In this document: piece by piece, positions 6,235 to 13,530 of the stretch | Layout of the letters: every line of letters begins with the position of its first letter | How positions within the stretch are numbered: the stretch's first letter is position 1 | Notes under the pieces: model-generated | Told to the model about the DNA's origin: nothing | The model's database searches: none | What the model saw: only the letters and a program-made list of their open reading frames with translations | DNA from: Gemmatimonadota bacterium | GTDB lineage: Bacteria; Gemmatimonadota; Gemmatimonadetes; Longimicrobiales; Gaopeijiaceae | Assembly: GCA_021295835.1 (NCBI GenBank) | Contig: JAGWBP010000021.1 | Location: forward strand, 805-20,699 | Direction: 5' to 3' | DNA: 19,895 nt | Program-made: the position numbers and the translations under genes

Positions 6235-7816
6235 TCGACCCGGTCTTCACGACCACGAACCCCGCGCCGGCCGACGGCGCGACCTCGCGCACCGCGATCC
6301 GGAAGCCTCTCGGCCTGCCGAGCAGCGCCGGGTTGTCGGAGAAGGAGTACTGCGTCTTGGCGATGCAGACCGGGGCGTCGGCCAGCCCGAACGACTCGAG
6401 CCGTTCCAGCTCGGCGGTGACGCCCACTGCGAAGTCCACCCCCTCCGCGCCGTATATCTCCGTCGCCACCGTCTCGATCTTCTCGCTGAGCGGAATGTCG
6501 TCGGGGTAGAGGGGCTGGAAGTCGGCCTCGCCGCCCTGCGCGATCTCCCAGACGGCGTCCGCCAGCTCCACGCAGCCGGGACCGCCGCCGCCGTGCGGGT
6601 CGGCCTCGACGGCCCGGATCCCGCGTTCGGCGCAACCGTCGAGCACCACCCTTACCTCCGCCGCCGTGTCTCTCGCGAAGCGGTTCAGCGCCACCACCGC
6701 CGGCACCCCGAACTTCGCCACATTCTCGACGTGCCCGTACAGGTTCTCGATCCCCGCGCCGAGCGCCCCCAGATCCTCGTTCGCCAGCGAATCCTTCGAC
6801 GCGCCCCCGTTCATCTTGAGCGCCCGGATCGTCGACACGATCGCCACGGCGTCGGGGCGCAGCCCCCCCAGCCGGCACTTGATGTCGAAGAACTTCTCGG
6901 CCCCCAGGTCCGCGCCGAAGCCCGCCTCGGTCACCACGACGTCGCCCAGCCTGAGGCCGGCGCGGGTCGCGATCAGCGAGTTGCAGCCGTGCGCGATATT
7001 GGCGAAGGGCCCGCCGTGGATGAAGGTCGGCGTACCGCCCAGCGTCTGCACGAGGTTGGGGTGGAGCGCGTCCCTCATCAGGATCGTCATCGCCTTCTCG
7101 GCGCCGATGTCGCGGCAGCGCACCGGGTCGCGCGAGCGGGTGTAGCCGATGATGATCTTCCCGAGGCGCCGCTCCAGGTCGGCCAGGTCGCGCGCCAGGC
7201 AGAAGATCGCCATGACCTCGGATGCCGCCGTGATCATGAAGCGCTCCTCGCGGGGAATGCCGCCGAAGGGGCCGCCCAGTCCCACGATCACCTTTCGCAG
7301 CGCCCGGTCGTTCATGTCCACCGCCCGTCCCCAGGTGATGCGCCGGTGGTCCAGCCCGGTGCTGTTGGGACGGAAGAGGTGGTTGTCCAGCATGGCCGAC
7401 AGCAGCGCGTGCGCCGAGGTGATCGCGTGGAAGTCGCCCGTGAAGTGGAGGTTGATGTCCTCCATCGGAACAACCTGCGAATGGCCGCCCCCCGCCGCAC
7501 CGCCCTTGATCCCGAAGACCGGTCCCAGCGACGCCTCGCGGATGCAGAGCACGGGGTTCCGTCTCCTCACGTTGAGGGCATCGGCCAGCCCCACCGAGGT
7601 GGTCGTCTTCCCTTCCCCGGCGGCGGTGGGGCTGCACCCGGTCACCAGCACCAGCTTGGCGCCGCGGTCGGGCCGGGCCTGCACCACGTCGAGGGGGACC
7701 TTGGCCTTGTAGTGGCCGTACTGGAGGATTTCGTCTTCGCCGAGGCCGGCTGTGGCGGCGATCTCGGCGATCGGCTTCATCTTGTGGGCTTGCGCGATTT
7801 CGATGTCGGAGAGCAT
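6149..7816 (-). CDS. fhs: Formate-tetrahydrofolate ligase
   Basis: This 555-residue enzyme joins formate to tetrahydrofolate using ATP, giving 10-formyl-THF for purine synthesis, serine metabolism or C1 assimilation. The length is standard. It opens with the family's S-D-I-E-I-A-Q start. The nucleotide loop P-T-A-A-G-E-G-K-T-T is at about 63-72, followed by the signature G-G-A-A-G-G-G-H-S-Q-V-V-P-M-E and the N-L-H-F-T-G-D-F-H-A-I segment. The ATG at 7816 is chosen because the family start fits; the frame is open to 7969 but that extension looks non-coding. No clear Shine-Dalgarno sequence is visible; the leader is pyrimidine-rich (CTCCTC repeated). It is third in a minus-strand series after the aminotransferase and RND pump, 115 bp behind the latter. 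Its 3' end lies under the tail of the converging helicase frame. Confidence 0.97.
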   Translation of the reverse strand: MLSDIEIAQAHKMKPIAEIAATAGLGEDEILQYGHYKAKVPLDVVQARPDRGAKLVLVTGCSPTAAGEGKTTTSVGLADALNVRRRNPVLCIREASLGPVFGIKGGAAGGGHSQVVPMEDINLHFTGDFHAITSAHALLSAMLDNHLFRPNSTGLDHRRITWGRAVDMNDRALRKVIVGLGGPFGGIPREERFMITAASEVMAIFCLARDLADLERRLGKIIIGYTRSRDPVRCRDIGAEKAMTILMRDALHPNLVQTLGGTPTFIHGGPFANIAHGCNSLIATRAGLRLGDVVVTEAGFGADLGAEKFFDIKCRLGGLRPDAVAIVSTIRALKMNGGASKDSLANEDLGALGAGIENLYGHVENVAKFGVPAVVALNRFARDTAAEVRVVLDGCAERGIRAVEADPHGGGGPGCVELADAVWEIAQGGEADFQPLYPDDIPLSEKIETVATEIYGAEGVDFAVGVTAELERLESFGLADAPVCIAKTQYSFSDNPALLGRPRGFRIAVREVAPSAGAGFVVVKTGSIMTMPGLAARPAALNMTIDADGVIGGLM

Positions 7817-7858
7817 GGATGTTCTGTGTGGGAGCTGGCTGTCTAGGAGGGGAGGACC

Positions 7859-7882
7859 GTGAGGAGCGGCCTGTGAGGAGCG
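7859..7882. repeat. Short direct repeat in the fhs leader
   Basis: GTGAGGAGCG occurs twice (7859-7868 and 7873-7882) in the 115-bp gap between the RND gene and fhs. On the fhs mRNA strand the repeats read CGCTCCTCAC. They could be chance in such GC-rich DNA. No promoter or terminator was recognised in this gap. Confidence 0.35.
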
Positions 7883-7931
7883 CCTGCAAAGTCTGGCGCG
7901 GAAGCGGCCCTCGGGACAAGTTGGGCTAGGC

Positions 7932-10900
7932 TCACCGCGCCCGCCACGCCAGAACCCGCTGGTGCACAATCGCCAGCGACGGCACGAGCACCATCAGCAC
8001 CGCCGTCCCGAAGAGGATGCCGAACCCGAGCGCGGCGGCCAGGGGCTTGAGGAACTGGGCCTGCACGCTGCCCTCGAAGACCAGCGGCGCAACCCCCAGG
8101 AAGGTGGTGATCGAGGTGAGCAGGATGGGCCTGAAGCGGTCCTTCGCGCCCTGGACGACCGCCTCGCGCGGCGACATGCCCTGGGCCTGCCGCTCGTTCA
8201 CGTAGTCGATCATCATCAGCGAGTCGTTCACGATCACCCCGCTCAGCCCGATCATCCCGAAGAGCGAGATGATCGCCAGCGGCATCCCCAGGACGACGTG
8301 GCCCAGCAGGCCGCCCACCAGCGCGAAGGGGATCGCGGCCATGATGATGACGGGCTTCGTGTACGACCCGAAGGGGATCGCCAGCAGGGCGTAGATGGCG
8401 AGCATGGCCAGCGCGAAGCCCGCCACCAGCGAGCCCAGCGAGTCGCTGAGCTCCCGCTGCTCCCCGCCGAAGGAGTAGCTCAGCTCCGGATGGCGCATCG
8501 AGAGCTCGGAGAGGGTGCCCCGCTCGAGCGCGCCGGTGACCTCGCCCCCGGTGGCGATCGCCTCGTCGACGCTCGCGGTCACCGAGAGGACTCTGCGGCC
8601 GTCCTCGCGGCGGATGATCGACGGGGACCGGCCGAACCCCGCCGAGGCCACCTGCGAGAGGCGCACCTCGCCGCCACCGGGAACGTGGACCATCGCTGCC
8701 TCCAGGTCGCCGACCGCGTCGCGCTCCCCCTCCGGCGCCCGCACGTAGGCGCGCACCTCCTCGCGTCCCCGCTGCACGCGCACCGCCTCGACGCCGAAGA
8801 ACACCGACCGGACCTGGGCGGCCAGATCCTCCACGGTGAGTCCGAGAGAGCTCCCCTCCGGGAGGAGGTCCAACTGCATCTCGCGATGGTCGAGCTCGTT
8901 GTCCGACGCGACGTCGAACACCCCGTCGACGACGGCCAGCCGGGCCATGACGGTGTCGCCAATGGCGCGCAGCGCGGCTTGGTCGCGATGGGAAAGCTCG
9001 ACGTGAACGGGCGCCCCCAGCTCCACCAGCCTGGAGGTGAAGGTCACCGACCGGGCCTCGGGCAGCGGTCCCACGGCGTCGCGCCACCGCTCCTCGAAGT
9101 CGGCTGCCGAGAGACGCCGCCCTTCGGGGTCCACAAGCCGGAACTGAACGCTCCCCAGGTTGGAGAGCCGGTCGCGCTCGCCCTCGCCCCGCGGCGAGGT
9201 GAACCGCGCGCCCTGGCCGACGGTGGCCTGCACGCCCAACAGGAGCGCGTCCAGATCCTCGCCCGTCGTCGCCGCCAGCGCCTCGAGCGCGTCGCGGCCC
9301 CGCTCCTCGAGCGTGCGCGTCGTCTCCCGCGTGACGTCGGCGGGCGACCCCTCCGGCATCGTGAGGCTGGCCGTGACCCGCTCGCTCTCGATCTCTGGCA
9401 TCAGCACTACCGGCACGATGCCCGCCGGGACGGTGGCCACGGCGATGATCAGGACCGCGGCGGCCGACGCGATCACGATCTGCGGCCGCCCCGTCGCAAA
9501 GCGGAGCGCCCGGTCCAGGGGACCCTCCGTGAAGCGGCGCATGCCGGCGTCGATGGCCATCTGGGCGCGCCCGAGGGGTCCCGGGCGCCTCGGCGGCCCA
9601 CGCTCCCGAGCCCCGGCGTGGGCGATGTGATGCGGCAGAATCAGCAGCGACTCGACCAGCGAGAAGACGAGCACCGCGATCACCACCACCGGGATCGCCC
9701 CGATCATCGCCCCGATCGATCCGGGGATGAAGAGGAGCGGGGCGAACGCGGCCATCGTGGTGAGCACCGCGAAGACGACCGGCCTTCCGATCCGCCTGGC
9801 CCCGCGCATGGCGGCGTCCACCGGTGCCATCCCCTTCTCGCGCTCCCTGTGAATGTTCTCGCCCACGACGATGGCGTCGTCGACCACCAGCCCGATGGCA
9901 AGTATGAACCCTAGCAGCGACATGACGTTGATCGAGGCATCCACTATGCGCATGACCGGGAGCGCGCCCAGGAAGGAGACCGCTATCCCGACGGCCACCC
10001 AGAAGGCCAGCCTGGTCTCCAGGAAGAGCGAAAGCGCCAGGAGGACCAGGGCGAGCCCCATCGCGCCGTTCTTGAGCATGAGCCCCAGGCGCGACTCGAG
10101 GATGGCCGCGGTATCGTCCCAGATCTCGACGCTCACACCCGCCGGCAGTGCGGGGACGATCTCCTCGTCCAGCGCGCGCCCGACGGCGTCCGCGATCTCG
10201 AGCACCCTCTCGTCGGAGGTGCGGTAGACCTCGACGTACGCCGCGCGCTGCCCGTTGTGGAGCGCGAGCAGCTCCACGTCCTCGAAGCCGTCCCGCACGA
10301 CGGCGATGTCGCCCAGCCGCACGAGGGTCCCGTCGGGGCGGTTCAGGATCACGATGTTCTCGAAGTCCTGCTGGCTGTACCGCTGCCCCGTCGTCCGCAC
10401 GCGCACCCGCTCGTCCGGCGTGTCGATGCTTCCCGCCGAGAGCTCCCGGGAGCCCGCGCGCACCAGGGCGGCGATCTGCTGAAGCGATAGTCCGAGCGCG
10501 CGCCTCCGCTGCTCCGGCACCTCGATCGATATCTCGTAGTCGCGGACGCCCCAGACTTCGGCGTGCGACACCTCCGGCAGCGCCGAGAGCGCCTCCTCGA
10601 CCTCGAAGGCCACCTCCTTGAGGGTGCGCTCCCCAACGTCGCCGAAGACGGCTAGCTGCAGGACGCTCTGCCGCGTGGTGACCTCGCGGACCTCGGGCCG
10701 CTCGGCTCCCTGCGGGAACGTCTGAATGCGGTCGACCTGGGCCTTCACGTCGTCCAGGAAGCGGGCCGCGTCGGTGCCCAGCTTCATCTCGGCGGACACG
10801 GTGGCCAAGCCCTCCGCCGCAGTGGAGCGCACGCCGTCCAGTCCCTCCACCCCGTCGATCTGCTCTTCGATCTTGACGACGATCCCCTCCTCCACCTCCT

Positions 10901-11117
10901 CCGGAGACGCGCCGGGGTACGGCACCGTGATCGAAACGATGCCCAGCGCGGTCTCGGGAAAGACCTCCTGCACCAGCAGGCGGGCGGCGAAGAGCCCCCC
11001 GACCACGATGAACGCCATGAGCAGGTTGGCCGCGACGCGGTTGCGCACCATGTAGGCGAGCGGGCCGCGCCGCTCGGCGTCGGTCAGCGGGGCGGAGGCG
11101 GGGTCGGGCGTGGCCAT
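7932..11117 (-). CDS. RND-family efflux transporter permease (HAE1-like)
   Basis: This 1061-residue inner-membrane pump belongs to the resistance-nodulation-division family and uses the proton gradient to export hydrophobic compounds or lipids. The N-terminal TM1 region (N-R-V-A-A-N-L-L-M-A-F) is followed by the first periplasmic porter domain, containing the common P-G-A-S-P-E-E-V-E segment. A block of TM segments then includes G-L-V-V-D-D-A-I-V-V-G-E-N, with the proton-relay Asp pair at 413-414. A second periplasmic domain and the TM8-12 block (S-G-V-I-V-N-D-S-L-M) complete the duplicated layout. The length is normal and the gene looks intact. An Asp-Asp pair fits HAE/multidrug types rather than heavy-metal pumps. 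No membrane-fusion adaptor or outer-membrane channel gene is next to it, so it must borrow partners from elsewhere. It lies 57 bp behind the aminotransferase. The substrate cannot be read from the sequence. Confidence 0.95.
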   Translation of the reverse strand: MATPDPASAPLTDAERRGPLAYMVRNRVAANLLMAFIVVGGLFAARLLVQEVFPETALGIVSITVPYPGASPEEVEEGIVVKIEEQIDGVEGLDGVRSTAAEGLATVSAEMKLGTDAARFLDDVKAQVDRIQTFPQGAERPEVREVTTRQSVLQLAVFGDVGERTLKEVAFEVEEALSALPEVSHAEVWGVRDYEISIEVPEQRRRALGLSLQQIAALVRAGSRELSAGSIDTPDERVRVRTTGQRYSQQDFENIVILNRPDGTLVRLGDIAVVRDGFEDVELLALHNGQRAAYVEVYRTSDERVLEIADAVGRALDEEIVPALPAGVSVEIWDDTAAILESRLGLMLKNGAMGLALVLLALSLFLETRLAFWVAVGIAVSFLGALPVMRIVDASINVMSLLGFILAIGLVVDDAIVVGENIHREREKGMAPVDAAMRGARRIGRPVVFAVLTTMAAFAPLLFIPGSIGAMIGAIPVVVIAVLVFSLVESLLILPHHIAHAGARERGPPRRPGPLGRAQMAIDAGMRRFTEGPLDRALRFATGRPQIVIASAAAVLIIAVATVPAGIVPVVLMPEIESERVTASLTMPEGSPADVTRETTRTLEERGRDALEALAATTGEDLDALLLGVQATVGQGARFTSPRGEGERDRLSNLGSVQFRLVDPEGRRLSAADFEERWRDAVGPLPEARSVTFTSRLVELGAPVHVELSHRDQAALRAIGDTVMARLAVVDGVFDVASDNELDHREMQLDLLPEGSSLGLTVEDLAAQVRSVFFGVEAVRVQRGREEVRAYVRAPEGERDAVGDLEAAMVHVPGGGEVRLSQVASAGFGRSPSIIRREDGRRVLSVTASVDEAIATGGEVTGALERGTLSELSMRHPELSYSFGGEQRELSDSLGSLVAGFALAMLAIYALLAIPFGSYTKPVIIMAAIPFALVGGLLGHVVLGMPLAIISLFGMIGLSGVIVNDSLMMIDYVNERQAQGMSPREAVVQGAKDRFRPILLTSITTFLGVAPLVFEGSVQAQFLKPLAAALGFGILFGTAVLMVLVPSLAIVHQRVLAWRAR

Positions 11118-11174
11118 GGGAAGTGGCTTCGCTCTGCGTCCCTCCCTAGCAGTCCGTGGATAATCTCGCCCGAC

Positions 11175-12398
11175 CTATGGATTTCCACGGGCTGCCAACA
11201 CCTTCGCCATGCGGCGTACCCCCTCCTCGATGTCGGCGTCGGCGGCCGCAGTGCTCATGCGCGCGAAGCGCGGATCGCCGAAGGCTTCGCCGGGCACGAT
11301 CGCCACCCCCGCCTCCTCGAGGAGACGAGTGCAGATGTCGGCGGCGCACGTCGCCTGGTCGTCGAACGCCGACTGCACCGAGAAGTAGAGGTAGAAAGCA
11401 CCCGCCGGGCGCACGTACGGGTACTCGGGCAATAGCTCGTCGAAGAGGCGCACGACCAGATCCCGGCGTCTCCGATATGCGGTCCGCATCTCGCTCAGCG
11501 TGTGCGCGGCGTCCCCTCCCTCCGCCAGCTCCCGCAGTCCGCCGAGCGCGGCCATCTGCGAAGGAGTGGCGGCGTTCAGCGACACATGGCTCTGGAGCGC
11601 GGCCATCTTCGCGGCGAGCTCGCGCGTCGTGTACGAGAAGCCCACGCGCCACCCTGTCATCGCAAATGCCTTCGACATCCCGTTGGCCACCACCAGGTCG
11701 CCCACGCGGCCGGGATCGAGGTCCAGCACCCCCGGCGCGCGGTCCCCCTCGCCGTAGTGGATCTCGCGGTAGATCTCGTCGCAGATCAGCGTCACGCCTC
11801 GCTCCCTGGCCCAACTGGCGATCGCGGCGAGCTCTGCCTCGGAGTAGACGGCACCGGTGGGGTTCGAGGGTGTGGAGACGATCAGCCCACGCGTGCGCGC
11901 CGTCGACGCCGCCTCGAGATCGTCGGGTGTGAGCAGGAAGTCACGATCCGCCGCCCCCGGGACCGGCACCGGCTCGGCGCGGGCCAGAGTCACCATTTCG
12001 GGATAGGATGTCCAGTACGGGGATCCGACGAGCACCTCGTCGCCGGGCCCGAAGAGGCAGAAGCAGGCGTTGAAGAGCGACTGCTTGGCCCCGGCCGACA
12101 CTACGACGCGTTGGCCGTCGGGGGGGTACGGGGTGCGGGCAACCAAGTAGGCCGCAGCGGCGCTCCGAAGCTCGGGAAGCCCCGCGGCCGGAGTGTAGCG
12201 AGTGCCTCCGCCCCGGATCGCGGCTACGCCAGCCTCAGCGGCGCCCTCGGGAGTGCGAAAGTCGGGTTCGCCGGTGCTCAGGTTGACGATGTCCCGCCCC
12301 TCGGAGGCCAGCTTCTTGGCGAGCGTGCTGACCGTGATGGTCGCAGAGGGGCGGAGTCGCCCAATGTTCGGGGAGTAGCGCTCTGGGGATGCAGTCAT
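11175..12398 (-). CDS. Class I/II PLP-dependent aminotransferase (aspartate aminotransferase-like)
   Basis: This 407-residue cytosolic fold-type I PLP enzyme most resembles group 1b aspartate aminotransferases, which move an amino group between aspartate and 2-oxoglutarate. Motifs seen are the substrate-side S-T-G-E-P-D-F (41-47), the Y-W-T-S-Y segment (128-132), S-N-P-T-G with the PLP-ring Asn at 179, D207 with Y210 in C-D-E-I-Y, and the Schiff-base lysine K243 in S-K-A-F-A-M-T-G-W-R. R380 probably binds the alpha-carboxylate. The ATG at 12398 is chosen because the family's short N-terminus (S-P-N-I-G-R-L-R-P-S-A-T) begins right after it. A weak GGAAG lies upstream. The frame stays open to 12569, but that extension overlaps the divergent promoter region. 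It is the first gene of the minus-strand series. Aromatic or kynurenine substrates cannot be excluded. Confidence 0.93.
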   Translation of the reverse strand: MTASPERYSPNIGRLRPSATITVSTLAKKLASEGRDIVNLSTGEPDFRTPEGAAEAGVAAIRGGGTRYTPAAGLPELRSAAAAYLVARTPYPPDGQRVVVSAGAKQSLFNACFCLFGPGDEVLVGSPYWTSYPEMVTLARAEPVPVPGAADRDFLLTPDDLEAASTARTRGLIVSTPSNPTGAVYSEAELAAIASWARERGVTLICDEIYREIHYGEGDRAPGVLDLDPGRVGDLVVANGMSKAFAMTGWRVGFSYTTRELAAKMAALQSHVSLNAATPSQMAALGGLRELAEGGDAAHTLSEMRTAYRRRRDLVVRLFDELLPEYPYVRPAGAFYLYFSVQSAFDDQATCAADICTRLLEEAGVAIVPGEAFGDPRFARMSTAAADADIEEGVRRMAKVLAARGNP

Positions 12399-12435
12399 CG
12401 GTCCACTTCCATTTCGTCGGGGTGTCTCAAGATAC

Positions 12436-12464
12436 TGGACATTGACGCCTCGCTGGTCTAGAAT
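12436..12464 (+). promoter_or_regulatory. Sigma70-type promoter for the ABC transporter operon
   Basis: TGGACA (12436-12441), a 17-bp spacer, and TAGAAT (12459-12464) match the -35/-10 consensus at 5 of 6 positions each. The spacing is ideal. Transcription would start near 12471, giving a leader of about 73 nt before the ATG at 12544. The site lies in the divergent gap with the aminotransferase, whose own promoter was not clearly recognised. Confidence 0.6.
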
Positions 12465-12475
12465 CGACGCTGTTT

Positions 12476-12512
12476 GCGCTGGAGCCGGCCCCTTCGTGAC
12501 TGGCTCCGGCGC
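12476..12512 (+). promoter_or_regulatory. Stable hairpin in the 5' untranslated leader of the ABC operon
   Basis: GCGCTGGAGCC (12476-12486) can pair with GGCTCCGGCGC (12502-12512) over 11 positions, one of them a G-U pair, leaving a 15-nt loop. It begins only a few bases after the predicted transcription start and ends 15 nt before the AGGAGG ribosome site at 12528-12533. No T-run follows, so it is not a standard terminator. It could protect the 5' end of the mRNA or affect translation. Confidence 0.55.
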
Positions 12513-12543
12513 GGTGCAGTCAATCACAGGAGGCTTTGCCCGC

Positions 12544-13530
12544 ATGATCTCAGTTGAGGGGGTGACCAAGAGCTACGGTCCCATAGTGGCGGTGGACCAC
12601 GTGTCGTTCGAGGTCGATCGTGGCGAGGTGCTCGGCTTTCTCGGACCCAACGGGGCGGGAAAGACAACGACGATGAGAATGCTCACGGGCACGCTGCAGC
12701 CCGACCAGGGGGCGATCAGCTTCGACGGAGTGCCGATCGCGGCGGACCTGACAGCGGCCAAGTCGCGCGTCGGGTACCTTCCCGAGGCGAACCCCCTCTA
12801 CGACGACATGCTCGTCTGCGAGTTCCTGGAGTACGTGGCGCGACTCCGTGGCCTGGACGCCGACGAGTCGCCCCGCGCGATAGGGCGCGTCGTGGAGGAG
12901 ACCGGCCTGGGCGATGTCTTCTTCCGACCGATCGGCGAGATCTCGAAGGGCTATCGGCAGCGCACCGGATTGGCGGGCGCGATCCTGCACGAGCCCGAGA
13001 TTCTGGTCCTGGACGAGCCGACCGAGGGGCTGGACCCCAACCAGCGCGTCGAGATTCGCAGGCTGGTCAGCTCGCTGGGGGCCGAGCGCACGGTCATTCT
13101 GAGCACTCACGTGATGCAGGAGGTCGAAGCCACGTGCGACCGGCTTCTCGTTATCTCGAAGGGAGCCATCGCCGCCGACGGCACCGTGACCGGGCTGATG
13201 GCAGCGCACCGGGGAGTCGCCCGCTACACCGTCGAGGCAGATGGCGAGGGGTTGGAGGGCGGACTGGCGGAGCTTCCCGGGGTCATCGGACACGCAGCCG
13301 AGCCGGTCGACGGGCGGGTTCGTGTGCATGTCGAGGCGGCCGAGGGACAGGAGCTAAGGCCGGAGATTTCACGGCTCGCGGCCGACCGCGGGTGGGTGCT
13401 CTGGGAGCTTCGGCGCGAGCAGGCCTCGCTGGAGCAGCTCTTCCACGAGCTGACCATGGACCAGCCGGAGGAAACCATGGACCAGCCGGAGGAGACCATG
13501 GACCAGCCGGAGGAGGAGGACGGACAGTGA
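12544..13530 (+). CDS. ABC transporter ATPase, GldA-like, with a repeat tail
   Basis: This 328-residue cytoplasmic ATPase powers an ABC-2 type transporter. Walker A is G-P-N-G-A-G-K-T (34-41), the Q-loop is replaced by Y-L-P-E (78-81) as in the GldA/ABC-2 group, the signature is I-S-K-G-Y-R-Q-R (133-140), Walker B is L-V-L-D-E-P (154-159), and the switch His is H189 in S-T-H-V-M-Q-E-V-E. Residues after about 210 form the usual C-terminal extension of this group. The end is odd: three tandem copies of T-M-D-Q-P-E-E. The ATG at 12544 is preceded by a perfect AGGAGG at 12528-12533; the longer open frame from 12442 overlaps the promoter and is not used. The stop overlaps the GTG start of the next gene, so the two are translationally coupled. 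Confidence 0.95.
   Translation: MISVEGVTKSYGPIVAVDHVSFEVDRGEVLGFLGPNGAGKTTTMRMLTGTLQPDQGAISFDGVPIAADLTAAKSRVGYLPEANPLYDDMLVCEFLEYVARLRGLDADESPRAIGRVVEETGLGDVFFRPIGEISKGYRQRTGLAGAILHEPEILVLDEPTEGLDPNQRVEIRRLVSSLGAERTVILSTHVMQEVEATCDRLLVISKGAIAADGTVTGLMAAHRGVARYTVEADGEGLEGGLAELPGVIGHAAEPVDGRVRVHVEAAEGQELRPEISRLAADRGWVLWELRREQASLEQLFHELTMDQPEETMDQPEETMDQPEEEDGQ
13453..13515 (+). repeat. Three tandem 21-bp repeats encoding T-M-D-Q-P-E-E
   Basis: Units are 13453-13473, 13474-13494 and 13495-13515. Units 2 and 3 are identical and unit 1 differs at its last base only. Each unit holds GGAGGA, and the last one runs into GGAGGAGGAGGA (13509-13520), which ends 6 nt before the GTG start of the downstream gene and so serves as its ribosome site. 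DNA-level identity suggests recent expansion. Confidence 0.95.

Noticed and set aside
5939..9914. Two plus-strand frames of 635 and 650 codons antisense to fhs and the RND gene
   Set aside because: They are His/Arg/Asp-rich low-information translations opposite two highly conserved enzymes.
13134..13526. N-terminal extension of the GldFG frame inside the ATPase gene
   Set aside because: The extension is Arg/Gly-rich shadow sequence; GTG 13527 has a strong ribosome site and gives the normal permease N-terminus.
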